Shown: piece after piece, positions 11,772 to 22,204 of the stretch
Position numbering within the stretch: the stretch's first letter is position 1
Layout of the letters: every line of letters begins with the position of its first letter
Assembly (NCBI RefSeq): GCF_000185305.1
Contig: NZ_GL622200.1
Coordinates: 1,282,427 to 1,346,426, forward strand
Direction of reading: 5' to 3'
DNA: 64,000 nucleotides
Source: Aggregatibacter segnis ATCC 33393
GTDB lineage: Bacteria > Pseudomonadota > Gammaproteobacteria > Enterobacterales > Pasteurellaceae
Made by a program: the position numbers and the translations under genes
The notes under the pieces: model-generated
The model's database searches: none
Told to the model about the DNA's origin: nothing
What the model saw: only the letters and a program-made list of their open reading frames with translations

Positions 11772-13142
11772 TTACAACAAAATCTCCGCACACAAACCGA
11801 TGCGTTCACCGGCAGCATTTTTACGGTTAGAAAGGTTGAGTTGGTAATGATGTAATTCGGCAATGCGGCGAACAATAGACAAGCCCAAGCCGCTGCCTTT
11901 TTCGTTTTGGCCGGCCGGGCGATAGAAACGTTGTCCGAGTTTGACTAGATCGGCTTCATCGACACCGCCGCCGTTGTCTTCCACCAAAATCTTATTTTTT
12001 TCCAACCGTACTTTGACCTGACTGCCCGCCGGGCAATAACGAATGGCGTTATCTATTAGATTACGCAGCATAAGCGCCAACAACAACGGCTGCCCCATTT
12101 TTACCGGAGGCGCGGCGACGGGCTCAAATGCCAACGTGATTTGGTGTTTTTCCGCATGAAAATACAATTCCCCCATCAGCGACGGAATCAACTGTTCCCA
12201 ATGAATTTCCTGTAAATTCTCCAGTTCTTTCAAATTATCCAAGCGAGAAAGGGTTAATAATTGCTCGATCAACTGGGTTGCGCGATCGATGCCTTTAGTC
12301 AGATTTTCCAATGCCTGCTCACGCAAGTGAGCGTCATCACCGGCAAGTTGCGCCACTTCCGTTTGAATACGCAAAGCGGCAAGCGGGCTACGCAATTCAT
12401 GAGCCGCATCGGAAGTAAAACGACGTTCACGCAATAAGGTGGCAGAAGTGCGGTCAAAAAATTGATTTAAATTTTCAATTAACGGCAAAATTTCCGTCGG
12501 CAGATTGTCAGTTGGCAACAATGAGGTATCGTCCGGTGGGCGTTTCGCCACTTGCTCGCCCACTTGTTTTAGGCTGCGTAATTCTCGGCGAATAATCAAC
12601 CCGAGTGCCGCCAATAAAAACGGCAAACCGGCAAACCAAATCCACATTTGCCCGAATACCATTTTATTGATCAGTTCATCGCGATATTCCTGTTCCTGTC
12701 CCACGGCAACGATTAAACGGCCACCGGCGACAGGCAACCAGAAAATACGCCAGTCATCGTCGTCCTCACGAATTTTACTGAGTGAAAAGCCTTTTTTAGG
12801 TTCATAAACAAAGTTTTCGCCATTTTCACCGTCACTGAGTACGATGTTGCCGTCTGTAGTAAAAATCGCAAAGGCCAACGCATCATCGTCAAAACGATGC
12901 TTTTTAAAAGGGCGGCGCGGTTGTGGGTTGTGACGATCGATTAAAAGATGGCGTAAGTCAGAGGAAGCTAGCCGTTCGGCAAATAAAATTTGTTGGGCGT
13001 CAAAAACTTGATTCACTTCTTTACGGACTTGAAACCACGCTACCGCCGTGGAGATCAACCACACTAAAACGGACACCAAAGACAAGGTGGCAATTAATCG
13101 AAAACGGAGGCTGCGCTTGTGCCAATTAAGTTTCTTCATCAT
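11772..13142 (-). CDS. qseC: Sensor histidine kinase QseC
   Basis: A 456-residue inner-membrane sensor kinase and partner of QseB. Two membrane helices (about residues 18-38 and 166-188) frame a periplasmic sensor region. Then come the H-box [13 protein letters not shown] (phosphorylated His), the N-box [16 protein letters not shown] and GSGLGLSIV of the ATPase domain. It overlaps the end of qseB by 17 bases, so the two are coupled. Starts at 13142 or 13139 are both possible. In A. actinomycetemcomitans the ygiW-qseBC operon is known to affect biofilm growth and respond to iron and catecholamines. Confidence 0.92.
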   Translation of the reverse strand: MMKKLNWHKRSLRFRLIATLSLVSVLVWLISTAVAWFQVRKEVNQVFDAQQILFAERLASSDLRHLLIDRHNPQPRRPFKKHRFDDDALAFAIFTTDGNIVLSDGENGENFVYEPKKGFSLSKIREDDDDWRIFWLPVAGGRLIVAVGQEQEYRDELINKMVFGQMWIWFAGLPFLLAALGLIIRRELRSLKQVGEQVAKRPPDDTSLLPTDNLPTEILPLIENLNQFFDRTSATLLRERRFTSDAAHELRSPLAALRIQTEVAQLAGDDAHLREQALENLTKGIDRATQLIEQLLTLSRLDNLKELENLQEIHWEQLIPSLMGELYFHAEKHQITLAFEPVAAPPVKMGQPLLLALMLRNLIDNAIRYCPAGSQVKVRLEKNKILVEDNGGGVDEADLVKLGQRFYRPAGQNEKGSGLGLSIVRRIAELHHYQLNLSNRKNAAGERIGLCAEILL

Positions 13143-13797
13143 TTTTTCCTAAGGCATAGCCCACGCCATGCACGGTGCGAATAAATTGTTTACCGAGTTT
13201 TTGGCGCAAATTATAAATATGCACTTCCAAGGCATTGCTGTTGACTTCGTCATCCCAGTTGTAAAGTTTTTCTTCAATAAAATCACGGGTGAGGACGCGT
13301 TCTTTATTCAGCATAAACAGCTCAAGCAGTTTATATTCACGCGTGGTTAATGCAATTTCCTGTTCATTTAACAACACTTTACGTTGATTCGGATCGAATT
13401 TGACGCAGCTATGCTGAATAATCGGGCTGGCATGCCCATAACGACGACGAATCAATGCTTGCAAGCGTGCCACTACTTCCACCAGCGCAAACGGCTTGCA
13501 TAAATAATCGTCTGCACCGCGTTGTAAGCCGGTAATGCGTTCATCTAAGGTATCTCGCGCCGTTAAAATCAACACAGGCACATCCTGCCCGTTTTTACGC
13601 CATGCCTGCAGCACGTCTAAGCCGTCCATTTTCGGCAACGTTAAATCTAACACCACCGCATCATAAGGCGCAGCTTGCGCTGCCGCCAATCCGCTTTTGC
13701 CGTCGGTAAACCAATCCACCGCAAAACCTGATTTGGTCAAACCGATTTGAATGCCGTTGCCGATAAGCGCATCGTCTTCGATTAATAAAATTCGCAT
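13126..13797 (-). CDS. qseB: Response regulator QseB
   Basis: A 223-residue OmpR/PhoB-type regulator. The receiver domain has the acidic pair D8/D9, the phosphoryl-accepting D51 in [12 protein letters not shown], and the conserved T and K further on ([15 protein letters not shown]). The C-terminus is a winged helix ([15 protein letters not shown], then [13 protein letters not shown]-like text). It is phosphorylated by QseC and is expected to bind the CTTAA-N6-CTTAA repeat in front of ygiW, controlling its own operon. It lies 88 bases after ygiW and overlaps qseC. Confidence 0.94.
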   Translation of the reverse strand: MRILLIEDDALIGNGIQIGLTKSGFAVDWFTDGKSGLAAAQAAPYDAVVLDLTLPKMDGLDVLQAWRKNGQDVPVLILTARDTLDERITGLQRGADDYLCKPFALVEVVARLQALIRRRYGHASPIIQHSCVKFDPNQRKVLLNEQEIALTTREYKLLELFMLNKERVLTRDFIEEKLYNWDDEVNSNALEVHIYNLRQKLGKQFIRTVHGVGYALGKNDEET

Positions 13798-13885
13798 AAA
13801 AAAATCACCGCACTTTTACTTGAGAAATCGCCATAATAAAAACAAACAAAAAGTGGCTCATCACCACTTTCTGTTTTTGGTCGGA

Positions 13886-14302
13886 TTATTTTACAATTTT
13901 TTCGACACGATCAATATCGACTTCCGTTTTATTCCAAGATTTATCCACTTCGCCGTAAAGTTTCACTTCATCGCTTGGGGAAATATCCTGACCACGCCAT
14001 GCTTTGCGGTCGATTTCTACTTGTAGTTCACCGCTGGCATCTTTGAAAATATAGTCATCTTTACCCACTTGTTTAACGATATTGCCTTGTAAAATCACAT
14101 ATTGATCGTCAACCCACGAAGTGGCGTCTGCTGCTTTGCTTAGTGTTTGTTCGCCATTAACAAACCCACCACGTTTAAAATCCCCTTTTTGATGGTGTTG
14201 TACTTGTGACGCATTAGGATCTTGGAAACCGCCTTGGGCAAAGGCACCGCTTGCGGCAATGGTTGCTAATACGAAAATTGTTGCTAAACTGCGTTTCTTC
14301 AT
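13886..14302 (-). CDS. ygiW: Periplasmic OB-fold stress protein YgiW
   Basis: A 138-residue exported protein, first gene of ygiW-qseBC. Residues 1-22 form a signal peptide ending GAFA. The rest is a BOF domain (bacterial OB-fold, DUF388), visible as SWVDDQYVILQGNIVKQVGKDDYIFKD-type strands ending in VDIDRVEKIVK. Family members are induced by peroxide, metals and acid and are thought to bind a ligand in the periplasm. GAAGGAG lies 8 bases before the ATG. Confidence 0.9.
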   Translation of the reverse strand: MKKRSLATIFVLATIAASGAFAQGGFQDPNASQVQHHQKGDFKRGGFVNGEQTLSKAADATSWVDDQYVILQGNIVKQVGKDDYIFKDASGELQVEIDRKAWRGQDISPSDEVKLYGEVDKSWNKTEVDIDRVEKIVK

Positions 14303-14340
14303 TTGAAATCTCCTTCGTAAAGTTTATTATCACAAAGCCC

Positions 14341-14369
14341 CTTGCTTTGTTGAGAGCTATTAAAGCAAG
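14341..14369. repeat. Inverted repeat in ygiW leader
   Basis: CTTGCTTT (14341-14348) and AAAGCAAG (14362-14369) face each other between the ygiW start and its promoter region. It could fold in the ygiW mRNA leader or be part of the promoter's control region. Confidence 0.4.
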
Positions 14370-14375
14370 TAAAAA

Positions 14376-14391
14376 TTAAGAAAAGATTAAG
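14376..14391 (-). promoter_or_regulatory. QseB-type direct repeat CTTAA-N6-CTTAA
   Basis: Read on the minus strand, CTTAA is repeated with exactly six bases between, about 75-90 bases before the ygiW start. This matches the repeat known to bind QseB in the A. actinomycetemcomitans ygiW-qseBC promoter. It points toward ygiW and lies only 42 bases from the divergent aminotransferase start. Confidence 0.85.
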
Positions 14392-14432
14392 AAGCTTAAA
14401 ATTTTTTAAAAAAAGAGAAAAAAGGAAATATT

Positions 14433-15548
14433 ATGCGTTACGACAACATGTCCGCTTTTATTGTGATGGATATTGTACGAGAAGCGGCGAAATACCCTAA
14501 CGCCATTCATTTTGAAATCGGTCAGCCGGATTTACCGCCTTCCGATAAGGTTAAAGCCGCACTGCAAAATGCCGTGCAGCACAATCAATTTAGTTACACA
14601 GAAAGCCTTGGACTTCTGGCGTTGCGAGAAAAAATCGCCGCGTATTATGACCGCACTTATCAGGTGAAAATCAATCCGAATCGGATTTTGCTTACGCCCG
14701 GTACCAGCGGTGCATTCCTAGTGGCTTATGCCCTCACCTTAAATAACGGTGATAAATTAGGTTTAACGGATCCGTCTTATCCTTGCTATAAAAATTTTGC
14801 TTACATGATGGATATTCAGCCGGAATTCATGCCGGTGGATAAACAAGATTGTTATCAATTAAGCGTGGAACAATTAAAACGCCATCAAATTAAAGCGTTA
14901 CAAATTTCCTCGCCGGCAAACCCGACAGGCAATATTTACACCACCGAACGCTTGAAAGCGCTTAACGAATATTGTCGTGAGCATGACATTGCGTTTATTT
15001 CCGATGAGTTGTATCACGGTTTGGTGTATGACGAAACTGCTGCAACCGCATTGCAATTTAACGATAAAGCATATGTCATCAACGGTTTTTCTAAATATTT
15101 CTGTATGCCGGGCTTACGTTTAGGCTGGATTATCGTGCCGGAAGACAAAGTGCGTGAAGCTGAAATCATTGCGCAAAATATCTTTATTTCTGCACCAACA
15201 TTAAGCCAATATGCGGCATTAGAAGCCTTTGATGAAGCCCATCTTGCACAGGTAAAACAGCAATTCCAAGCCCGTCGCGATTTTTTATATAACGCCTTAA
15301 AAGACATTTTTACCATTGAATTTAAACCCCAAGGCGCTTTTTATTTGTGGGCGGATGTATCCAAATACACTAATGACAGCTATGAATTTGCCAAACAAAT
15401 GCTCCATGAAATCCAAGTCGCCACTACGCCGGGCATTGATTTTGGGAAAAACGGCACGAAGCATTATTTGCGTTTTGCTTACACACGCAACATCGAGCAT
15501 TTGCAAGAAGGGGTAAACCGCATTAAACAATGGCTGGAAAATAAATAA
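14433..15548 (+). CDS. PLP-dependent class I/II aminotransferase
   Basis: A 371-residue cytoplasmic enzyme of fold type I. The N-terminus has IHFEIGQPDLPP (substrate-binding loop), then SPANPTGNIY with the conserved PLP-ring Asn and ISDELYHGLVYDE with the Asp. The PLP-binding lysine is K221 in GFSKYFCMPGLRLGW, and the arginine that holds the substrate carboxylate is in LRFAYTRN near the end. It resembles aspartate/alanine-type aminotransferases, but the amino donor is not evident. AAAGGA precedes the ATG. It is divergent from ygiW. Confidence 0.88.
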   Translation: MRYDNMSAFIVMDIVREAAKYPNAIHFEIGQPDLPPSDKVKAALQNAVQHNQFSYTESLGLLALREKIAAYYDRTYQVKINPNRILLTPGTSGAFLVAYALTLNNGDKLGLTDPSYPCYKNFAYMMDIQPEFMPVDKQDCYQLSVEQLKRHQIKALQISSPANPTGNIYTTERLKALNEYCREHDIAFISDELYHGLVYDETAATALQFNDKAYVINGFSKYFCMPGLRLGWIIVPEDKVREAEIIAQNIFISAPTLSQYAALEAFDEAHLAQVKQQFQARRDFLYNALKDIFTIEFKPQGAFYLWADVSKYTNDSYEFAKQMLHEIQVATTPGIDFGKNGTKHYLRFAYTRNIEHLQEGVNRIKQWLENK

Positions 15549-15638
15549 AAATTACCCGTTTCGGTCATTGAACAGTAAATTTATGCGCCTATAATAGGCA
15601 TGAATTTTCACTTTCTATTAACAATAAGCCCTAAAATT

Positions 15639-16556
15639 ATGAGTATCCGAATTCTTCCTGAAAATGAAATTAAACAAGCGGCAGCCTCTTATACCGCGCC
15701 GCCGCTGTTGTTTTCCAACCCGAAAAACTTATATCAACGCCGTGCCGCACGTTTAAGAGAATTAGCGCAGGATCATCCGCTCGCTGATTATCTGTTGTTT
15801 GCCGCCGCGATTGCCGATGCACAGTTAGCCTTGCTTGAAAGCATGCCGATTCCACAAGATCCACGTCTGCAAGCACTTTCCGGTGAACAATTAGCAAATA
15901 AACCGCTAGATGTGAAAAACTGGCAGCGTGACCCAATTTGGCGCAAATTATTGACCGCACTTTTAGAGAAATTAAAACCTTCTGCCAACGACCAGATTCT
16001 CACCACGATTGAATGGTTAGAAAAAGCCGCTGACAGTGAATTGGAAGACCTTGCCGATAAAGTATTGGCACAAGAATTTGCCACCATTTCCAGCGATAAA
16101 GCGGTGTTTGTATGGGCGGCATTATCCTTATATTGGTTCCAATTAGTACAACAAATTCCGCACAACGCCAAACAAGAAAGTACCGAAGATTTACATCTTT
16201 GCCCGGTTTGCAGCGCCTCTCCAACGGCCAGCATGATTCATTTAGGCACCAATCAAGGCTTGCGCTACATGCACTGTTCTTTATGTGAAAGCGAATGGAA
16301 TATGGTGCGCACACAATGCACTAACTGCGGAGAAAGTAGCGATTTAGATTATTGGTCCCTTGATGAGCATTTAGCCGCAGTTCGTAGCGAAAGTTGTGGA
16401 AGCTGCCACAGCTACCTTAAAGCCTTATACCAAGAAAAAGATCCGAAAATGGAAGTGATTGCTGATGATTTAGCGTCTATCTTTTTGGATATGGAAATGG
16501 AGAAAAAAGGTTTTATGAAAAGCGGTTTGAATCCGTTTGTGTTCCCGGCGGAATAA
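15639..16556 (+). CDS. fdhE: Formate dehydrogenase accessory protein FdhE
   Basis: A 305-residue cytoplasmic protein needed to make active membrane-bound formate dehydrogenase; in E. coli it binds the enzyme subunits and an iron centre. The C-terminal third has the four family CxxC motifs: CPVC, CSLC, CTNC and CGSC. The frame opens at 15600, but the ATG at 15639 gives [11 protein letters not shown], like other FdhE proteins (309 in E. coli). No formate dehydrogenase gene is nearby, so its partner is encoded elsewhere. It implies anaerobic formate respiration and fits the hydrogenase maturation genes found later in the window. Confidence 0.92.
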   Translation: MSIRILPENEIKQAAASYTAPPLLFSNPKNLYQRRAARLRELAQDHPLADYLLFAAAIADAQLALLESMPIPQDPRLQALSGEQLANKPLDVKNWQRDPIWRKLLTALLEKLKPSANDQILTTIEWLEKAADSELEDLADKVLAQEFATISSDKAVFVWAALSLYWFQLVQQIPHNAKQESTEDLHLCPVCSASPTASMIHLGTNQGLRYMHCSLCESEWNMVRTQCTNCGESSDLDYWSLDEHLAAVRSESCGSCHSYLKALYQEKDPKMEVIADDLASIFLDMEMEKKGFMKSGLNPFVFPAE

Positions 16557-16607
16557 ATCAAATGGTTAAAAAAACGTTTGAAAAAACTACCGCACTTTAA
16601 CAATAAA

Positions 16608-16634
16608 AAAGGCATCCATAGGATGCCTTTTATT
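16608..16634. terminator. Terminator between fdhE and cpdB
   Basis: AAAGGCATCC (16608-16617) pairs with GGATGCCTTT (16621-16630), loop ATA; A-run before and T-run after allow use in both directions by the convergent genes. Confidence 0.88.
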
Positions 16635-16644
16635 TTGGGGTGAA

Positions 16645-18621
16645 TTATTTGCCTGATAAATCAATTTGATACACGGCAAAGCCCACTTCATCAGTACCTA
16701 CTTGTTTCATTGGGTATTGAGCATTTTCTTTGATAAATTGCGCCGTTTGTTCGCTTGGTGACGTTTCAAAGCGCACATCTAATTTATCATTGCCTTTAAT
16801 TGGTACGAAGCGCCAGTTCTTGTCTGCACGTGGATTCACTGCGCCGTCTTTTTCACTGGTAGCTTTGATGTAATCTGCCAATACTTGACGGTTTTCATCC
16901 GGTGACGCGTAAACAATGTGCTTATCGCCGGTACCTGGGAATTTATTACCATAAGCACGGTAGTTATTGGTGGCGATTAAAAATTCCGCTTTCGGATCCA
17001 CCGGTTTGCCTTGGTAAGTCAGATTCAGCACGCGGTGGGCATTCGGGTTGATTAACTTGCACTCGCCGTCATAACGTGGCGGTTGGGTTAAATCGTATTC
17101 GTAATTGACACCGTCGATCACATCGAAGTTATAGGTGCGGAAACCTTCCCAATCCAATAACGATTGTGGTTTATCGCTTGCCTGGTCGATTTGCTTAAAC
17201 ATCCCTGCACTGCACTCCAACCATTCTTTCAGCTGTTCGCCGCTGACTTTCACCACGACCAAGGTATTCGGATACAAATACAAATCTGCCGCATTGCGGA
17301 ACGTTAACTCGCCTTTGTTCACTTCGGTGTAGCCTGTCGGATCGTTTTTACGTCCGCCCGCTTTAAACGGTGCGCCCGCACTTAAAATTGGCAAGCCAGC
17401 CATGGCAGGTACGCTTGGGGCAACTTTTTCCACATAGGCTTTTTGCGCTTGGTTAACAATTTGAATGGTCGGGTCGTCTTGCACCAATGCCAAATAACTA
17501 TACATATTGTCGGTAGCTTTACCAATCGGCTGTGCCACGAATTTACGGGTCGCTTCATGAGTTTCTTTTAAAAGTGCGGTCACTTCCGGGTCATTTTCTG
17601 CCAACGCCTTTTTGTTTTCCGCATCATAAATCGGACGCAATACCGCTTTGCCGTCGGTCACAATCCATTTGCCGTTATGCTCGCTCAATACTAAATCTAC
17701 GACACTGATATTGTTCGCCCAATAGCCCGCCATGCTTTCCGGCACGCCTTTTACGGTACCTTTAGCAATATCTGCGTTCGGTGATTTGGCAAATTCTTTA
17801 TTCGGGAACAAGCGGTGGGAGTGACCGAAAATCACCGCGTCAATGTGCGGCATATCCGCAAGATAGAACGCGGAATTTTCTGCGCCTTCATGGTACGGCT
17901 CATCGGATGGGCCGGTGTGCGCCAACGCCACGATAATATCCGCGCCTTTTTTCTTCATTTCCCGCACATATTTTTGCGCACTTTTTACGATGTCGCGGGT
18001 TTCCACTTTGCCCGTTAAATTGGCTTTATCCCACACCATAATTTGCGGCGGCACAAAACCGATATAACCGATTTTTAGCTTATGCGACTTGCCTTTATTG
18101 TCCACCACCGTTTTTTCCTGAATCACATAAGGCGTGTAATAAGGCTCCTCTGTTCCCACTTTCACCACGTTGGCGTTCACAATCGGGAAATTTGCCTGTT
18201 TAATAGCATCGGCTAAATAATCCAAACCATAATTAAACTCGTGATTGCCCAGGGTGCCCACTTCATAATGCATAGCATTTAAGCAATCTACAGCTGGGTT
18301 TGATTTGCCTTCTTTATAGCCCACTGCTGCTTGATAATCGGCAATCGGATTACCTTGAATTAAATCGCCGTTATCCACCAACACGCTGTTTTTTACTTCC
18401 GCACGAGCTTGACGAATTAAACTTGCCGCACGGGTAAAACCGAATTTCTCTGTCGGGGCGTCTTTGTAATAGTCAAAGTCCGTCAAAAAACTGTGAATAT
18501 CAGTAGTACCGATAATGCGTAAATCGACTTGATTATCGCTTTTTGCGAACGCCATGCGATTACAACTAAGCGCTAACACACTGGTCGCACCGATTTGAAT
18601 AAAACGTCTTCTATTCATCAT
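16645..18621 (-). CDS. cpdB: 2',3'-cyclic-nucleotide 2'-phosphodiesterase / 3'-nucleotidase
   Basis: A 658-residue periplasmic enzyme that hydrolyses 2',3'-cyclic nucleotides and 3'-nucleotides so the cell can take up nucleosides. The metallophosphatase motifs are in order: [33 protein letters not shown] and GHSH; the C-terminal 5'-nucleotidase domain follows ([22 protein letters not shown]-type region). The frame is open to 18720, but ATG pairs at 18621 and 18618 sit just after AAGGAG. The N-terminus has [11 protein letters not shown] before a hydrophobic core, which looks like a twin-arginine signal rather than a plain Sec signal. It stands alone. Confidence 0.93.
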   Translation of the reverse strand: MMNRRRFIQIGATSVLALSCNRMAFAKSDNQVDLRIIGTTDIHSFLTDFDYYKDAPTEKFGFTRAASLIRQARAEVKNSVLVDNGDLIQGNPIADYQAAVGYKEGKSNPAVDCLNAMHYEVGTLGNHEFNYGLDYLADAIKQANFPIVNANVVKVGTEEPYYTPYVIQEKTVVDNKGKSHKLKIGYIGFVPPQIMVWDKANLTGKVETRDIVKSAQKYVREMKKKGADIIVALAHTGPSDEPYHEGAENSAFYLADMPHIDAVIFGHSHRLFPNKEFAKSPNADIAKGTVKGVPESMAGYWANNISVVDLVLSEHNGKWIVTDGKAVLRPIYDAENKKALAENDPEVTALLKETHEATRKFVAQPIGKATDNMYSYLALVQDDPTIQIVNQAQKAYVEKVAPSVPAMAGLPILSAGAPFKAGGRKNDPTGYTEVNKGELTFRNAADLYLYPNTLVVVKVSGEQLKEWLECSAGMFKQIDQASDKPQSLLDWEGFRTYNFDVIDGVNYEYDLTQPPRYDGECKLINPNAHRVLNLTYQGKPVDPKAEFLIATNNYRAYGNKFPGTGDKHIVYASPDENRQVLADYIKATSEKDGAVNPRADKNWRFVPIKGNDKLDVRFETSPSEQTAQFIKENAQYPMKQVGTDEVGFAVYQIDLSGK

Positions 18622-18820
18622 AATAAACTCCTTCGTTAGGGAAAATGGGTTAAAAAATACGGCGTTATTGTAAGGAAATTGAGGGGCTTTGAAAGGAAAA
18701 GTGCGGTTGTTTTTGACCATAAATTTTGCCCCGGCAAGACAATAAATTTGCCGAAAAAAATGACCGTACTTTAGAACAACACGGAGGTTGACAAAAGTGC
18801 GGTCGAAATTTCAGCTGTTT

Positions 18821-21046
18821 TTAAAACTCATAACGAATACCGACGTTAAAATTGCGTCCCGGTGCGCTGTAACGATCAGCATTTCCGGAAGTAATCGCCA
18901 ATGGAATACTGCTCGGATCGCGACCTTGATCCTGCGTAGCTTTACTTAACAGGGCAAGATAAGAAATGTCGTTCCAGTTCCAGTATTTTTTATTAAACAG
19001 ATTGTTTACATTGGCGGTTAACGTCAGATTTTCCACCGGCTTCCAATAAACGCCTAAATCAAACAATGAATAACCACCTGTCGGGTTGTACAAGTACGCG
19101 GAAGATTGTTCAATATCTTTATCGGATTTACCACGGTTATAAGTCCATTGAATATTGGCGCCATAGGTGTCACCTTCATAGCCTAAACCGAATTTCACTT
19201 TTAACGGTTGAATACTATTAATTGGTGTTTTAATGCCATTATTGGTGGCTCTGCCGCGACTATAAGAAATGCCTTTCGTCAAATAGAAATCATCATAAAA
19301 CGTCCATTTCACATCGGCAGTAAAACCATACACTTTGGCCTTATCCAAATTGTCGTATTGAATAAAGGTGGTATAACCTTGCGTTGGTTTGGATACCCAA
19401 TCAATAAAGTTTTTATAGTGGTTGTAATAGCCGGTGACCAAATATTGCAGTTTTTCATTTTGACCTTTCACCCCGATTTCAAAGTTATCGGCGGTTTCGG
19501 AACGCAAATTCGGGTTACCGACCACCGCGACATTAGCGGTTTGAGGCCCTAATCCCGGAATGAAATAATTAACGCTTTCAAAGAAATAAGAGGTTAATTG
19601 TTGTGGTGACGGCGTTCTTACACCACGAGAATATTGCACATACGGAATAAATTCCGGTGCAGCACGATATTCTAAACTTAACTTCGGCGCAAATTTAGTT
19701 TCGGAACGTTTTGCCGGTTGGAATTGAGCCACGTCACTGTTACCACCGGAAGGTGTCATCCGATAATGCACAAAACTGACTTGTGGCGTAACGACCCATT
19801 TTCCAAAAGCAATTTCATCTTCAAAATAACCCGTAACTTTATGCTGTTTCGTGTCTGATGTCGGTTTTCCGTTGAAATAGGCGTGGCGGGAATTGCCGTA
19901 AGCAGGACGTTCATAGTGCAAATAATTTGTCGCTTTGGTGTGGTTATAACTTAAACCATAACGCAGAACTTGCGGAATATCTCCATCAATAAAACTCATT
20001 AAATTGCTGTTAATACCATAGGTTTTATAGTTAACGTTTGATTCTTCAAAGCGGTAATTATTCGTTCCTAAACGATGACGATAATTATCGGTACCGGCAT
20101 TTTGATAATAAACCTGTGTTTTCGCATTTTGTAACCAACCGTGCTCATTATTATAATCGTGGCTTAATGAAAAACGGCTACGTTTCACACGATCAATGGA
20201 ATTGCCTTTGGTTTGAATACCGGTGGCTCTGTCAATGTTGATATCATTTAATGTCAGTAAATCGGTCTTAATTTTTTTACGTTGATATTCAAAAGCGGCA
20301 CCAACCTGATGTTGATCATTTAACTGATAGTAATGTTTGGTAAGAACATAATTATTTTGCGTGTCTGCCGGATTTGGTTCGGTACGGTTTACGCCGGTAC
20401 CAGCATTAGTGCCTTTGTTTTTGGTTTGATCGCCGTTACGAATGGTGGTCATTACCATGCCTTGATAAGCACCGATTTTGCCTGCGCCGCCAACAGTGCC
20501 GTAAACGGAATTATCGGCGCTGTTATAACCGCTTCCGATAAAGCCCCCGAGGGTACGACCTTTCAACAAATCAACAGGTTCTAATGTAGCAAAATTCACG
20601 CTGCCCGATAAACTGTTGGCAGAACCGGCATATTGCACATCGGCGCTACGCAAACTACTCACATCCACATAATCGGCACGTCCGAATTCCACACCGTAAG
20701 AAATAAAATGTTTGCTTTCTTGTGCTTCCGGCAATGGGATACCATCTACCGTTGTGGTCATACGGTTCCCCTGCAAACCACGAATATTCACGCCTTCTCC
20801 GCCGGAACGTGCCGTTTGCAATTGACTGACGTTGACGTCTAATTTATTGGAAAATAAATCTTTAACATCTTTTGCTTGGCGTAAGAAAATACTGTTACGA
20901 TCCACTTTGGTATTGACCAACGTATCGCTGGTTTCAATTTCAACCACAGAAATTTCTTCTAACTGACTGGTTTCTTCCGCCCATGCCATATTTTGATAGG
21001 TACAAACCGCTGCAACCAATACCGCCAACTTTGTTTTTTTAAGCAT
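18821..21046 (-). CDS. TonB-dependent outer-membrane receptor, haemoglobin/heme family type
   Basis: A 741-residue outer-membrane receptor. A signal peptide (about residues 1-23, ending AWA) is followed by a TonB-box-like ISVVEI and the plug domain with VNIRGLQGNRMTTTVDG. The 22-strand barrel ends in GRNFNVGIRYEF with the C-terminal aromatic residue. The plug and barrel wording is that of the haemoglobin/transferrin/lactoferrin receptor group, so heme or haemoglobin is likely. The neighbouring transporter is of siderophore type, so a siderophore ligand is also possible. A Fur-like box lies just upstream and the gene is divergent from the transporter. Confidence 0.85.
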   Translation of the reverse strand: MLKKTKLAVLVAAVCTYQNMAWAEETSQLEEISVVEIETSDTLVNTKVDRNSIFLRQAKDVKDLFSNKLDVNVSQLQTARSGGEGVNIRGLQGNRMTTTVDGIPLPEAQESKHFISYGVEFGRADYVDVSSLRSADVQYAGSANSLSGSVNFATLEPVDLLKGRTLGGFIGSGYNSADNSVYGTVGGAGKIGAYQGMVMTTIRNGDQTKNKGTNAGTGVNRTEPNPADTQNNYVLTKHYYQLNDQHQVGAAFEYQRKKIKTDLLTLNDINIDRATGIQTKGNSIDRVKRSRFSLSHDYNNEHGWLQNAKTQVYYQNAGTDNYRHRLGTNNYRFEESNVNYKTYGINSNLMSFIDGDIPQVLRYGLSYNHTKATNYLHYERPAYGNSRHAYFNGKPTSDTKQHKVTGYFEDEIAFGKWVVTPQVSFVHYRMTPSGGNSDVAQFQPAKRSETKFAPKLSLEYRAAPEFIPYVQYSRGVRTPSPQQLTSYFFESVNYFIPGLGPQTANVAVVGNPNLRSETADNFEIGVKGQNEKLQYLVTGYYNHYKNFIDWVSKPTQGYTTFIQYDNLDKAKVYGFTADVKWTFYDDFYLTKGISYSRGRATNNGIKTPINSIQPLKVKFGLGYEGDTYGANIQWTYNRGKSDKDIEQSSAYLYNPTGGYSLFDLGVYWKPVENLTLTANVNNLFNKKYWNWNDISYLALLSKATQDQGRDPSSIPLAITSGNADRYSAPGRNFNVGIRYEF

Positions 21047-21062
21047 AGTAACTCCATATTTA

Positions 21063-21085
21063 TAATTAAGAATTATTCTCGATTA
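21063..21085 (-). promoter_or_regulatory. Fur-like box for the TonB receptor
   Basis: The segment reads GAGAATAATTCTTAATTA on the minus strand, an alternating GATAAT-like pattern as in Fur sites, 17-40 bases before the receptor start. Confidence 0.6.
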
Positions 21086-21191
21086 TATAGGTGAATAATG
21101 GGATAACCAACTAAAATTCTAGGAATATGAAAAATCGTTTTTAGCATACGAAAATTTAGGTTTACCTTCTAATAAATCTCGTTAAAATACA

Positions 21192-21210
21192 TGAGAATTA
21201 TTTTCAATTA
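21192..21210 (+). promoter_or_regulatory. Fur-like box for the iron ABC transporter
   Basis: TGAGAATTATTTTCAATTA resembles the 19-bp Fur consensus GATAATGATAATCATTATC and lies 17 bases before the binding-protein start. Iron-loaded Fur would repress the operon. Confidence 0.7.
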
Positions 21211-21226
21211 TATTTTAAGGAGATTT

Positions 21227-22129
21227 ATGATGTTGAAAAAAACACTGCTAACATTAACCTGTATCGCGATGGCGACATCTGCGTTAGCGAAAGAAATCAG
21301 CATTCCAACGGCACGAGGAGAAGTGACATTAGCAGCACCGCCAGCCAAAATTGCAGTATTTGATACGGGAAGCCTTGATACCTTGCAAGCATTAGGTGTG
21401 AAAGTAGATGGTGCGGCGGATGTCGGCAAAATACTTCCTTATTTAAAACCAACACTAGAAAAAGCCAAAAATGTCGGTACTATTTTTGAGCCCAATTTAG
21501 AGGCTTTAAATGAATTAAAACCAGACTTAATTATTGTCGGCACCCGCACGGCAAAAAAATTTGATGATGTCAGCGCTATTGCAAAAACGATCGATTTAAC
21601 CGATAACGGCGATAAATTAGTGGAAAGCGGCATTCAACGCATTGACAGTTTCGGTCGTTTATTTGATAAACAAGCGGCAGCAGACAAGTTAAAAGGTGAA
21701 TTGGAAACCTTATTAAAAGACACTAAAGCCGCCGTGAAAGACAAAGGCAACGGTTTAATTATTTTAGTCAACGGTGGCAAAATTTCCGCATTCGGTAGCG
21801 GTTATCGTTTAAGTTTTATTCATGATGAACTTGGCGTACCAATGGCGGATCCGAGCATTAAAGGTACCGGTCATGGCCAACCGGCGAGCTTTGAGTTTAT
21901 TGAAAAAACCAATCCTGACTGGTTGTTTGTGTTAGATCGCATTTCTGCTATTGGCGAAGAAGGTAAAACCGCCAAAGAAGTATTGGATAATGAATTGGTT
22001 CGTCGCACTAAAGCCTGGAAAAACGGTAATGTCGTTTATCTCAGTAGCGCTTCCTACTTAGCGCCGGGCGGTGCGGAACAATTAAAAACGGACTTAAACG
22101 CGATTAAAACCGCTTTCGAGAAAAAATAA
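21227..22129 (+). CDS. Siderophore-type ABC transporter, periplasmic binding protein (FatB/CeuE/YclQ-like)
   Basis: A 300-residue periplasmic binding protein of the class III metal-chelate type. A signal peptide MLKKTLLTLTCIAMATSALA is followed by two lobes joined by a long helix. KIAVFDTGSLDTLQALG, FEPNLEALNELKPDLIIVG and ASYLAPGGAEQLKTDL are typical of catecholate-siderophore binders (FatB, CeuE, YclQ). AAGGAG precedes paired ATGs at 21227 and 21230; the second has the better spacing. No lipobox is visible, so the protein is probably soluble. It is the first gene of a four-gene importer and is followed by its own hairpin terminator. Confidence 0.88.
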   Translation: MMLKKTLLTLTCIAMATSALAKEISIPTARGEVTLAAPPAKIAVFDTGSLDTLQALGVKVDGAADVGKILPYLKPTLEKAKNVGTIFEPNLEALNELKPDLIIVGTRTAKKFDDVSAIAKTIDLTDNGDKLVESGIQRIDSFGRLFDKQAAADKLKGELETLLKDTKAAVKDKGNGLIILVNGGKISAFGSGYRLSFIHDELGVPMADPSIKGTGHGQPASFEFIEKTNPDWLFVLDRISAIGEEGKTAKEVLDNELVRRTKAWKNGNVVYLSSASYLAPGGAEQLKTDLNAIKTAFEKK

Positions 22130-22139
22130 TCATGCTTAT

Positions 22140-22187
22140 CGTTCTCTCCGTTGTATCGCCTTCATGCCAAGCGGAGAGAACGTTTTT
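22140..22187 (+). terminator. Intra-operon terminator after the binding-protein gene
   Basis: CGTTCTCTCCG (22140-22150) pairs perfectly with CGGAGAGAACG (22172-22182), followed by five T. It sits between the binding protein and permease genes and would let only part of the transcription through. Confidence 0.8.
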
Positions 22188-22204
22188 ATTACTTAAAAAA
22201 CATC

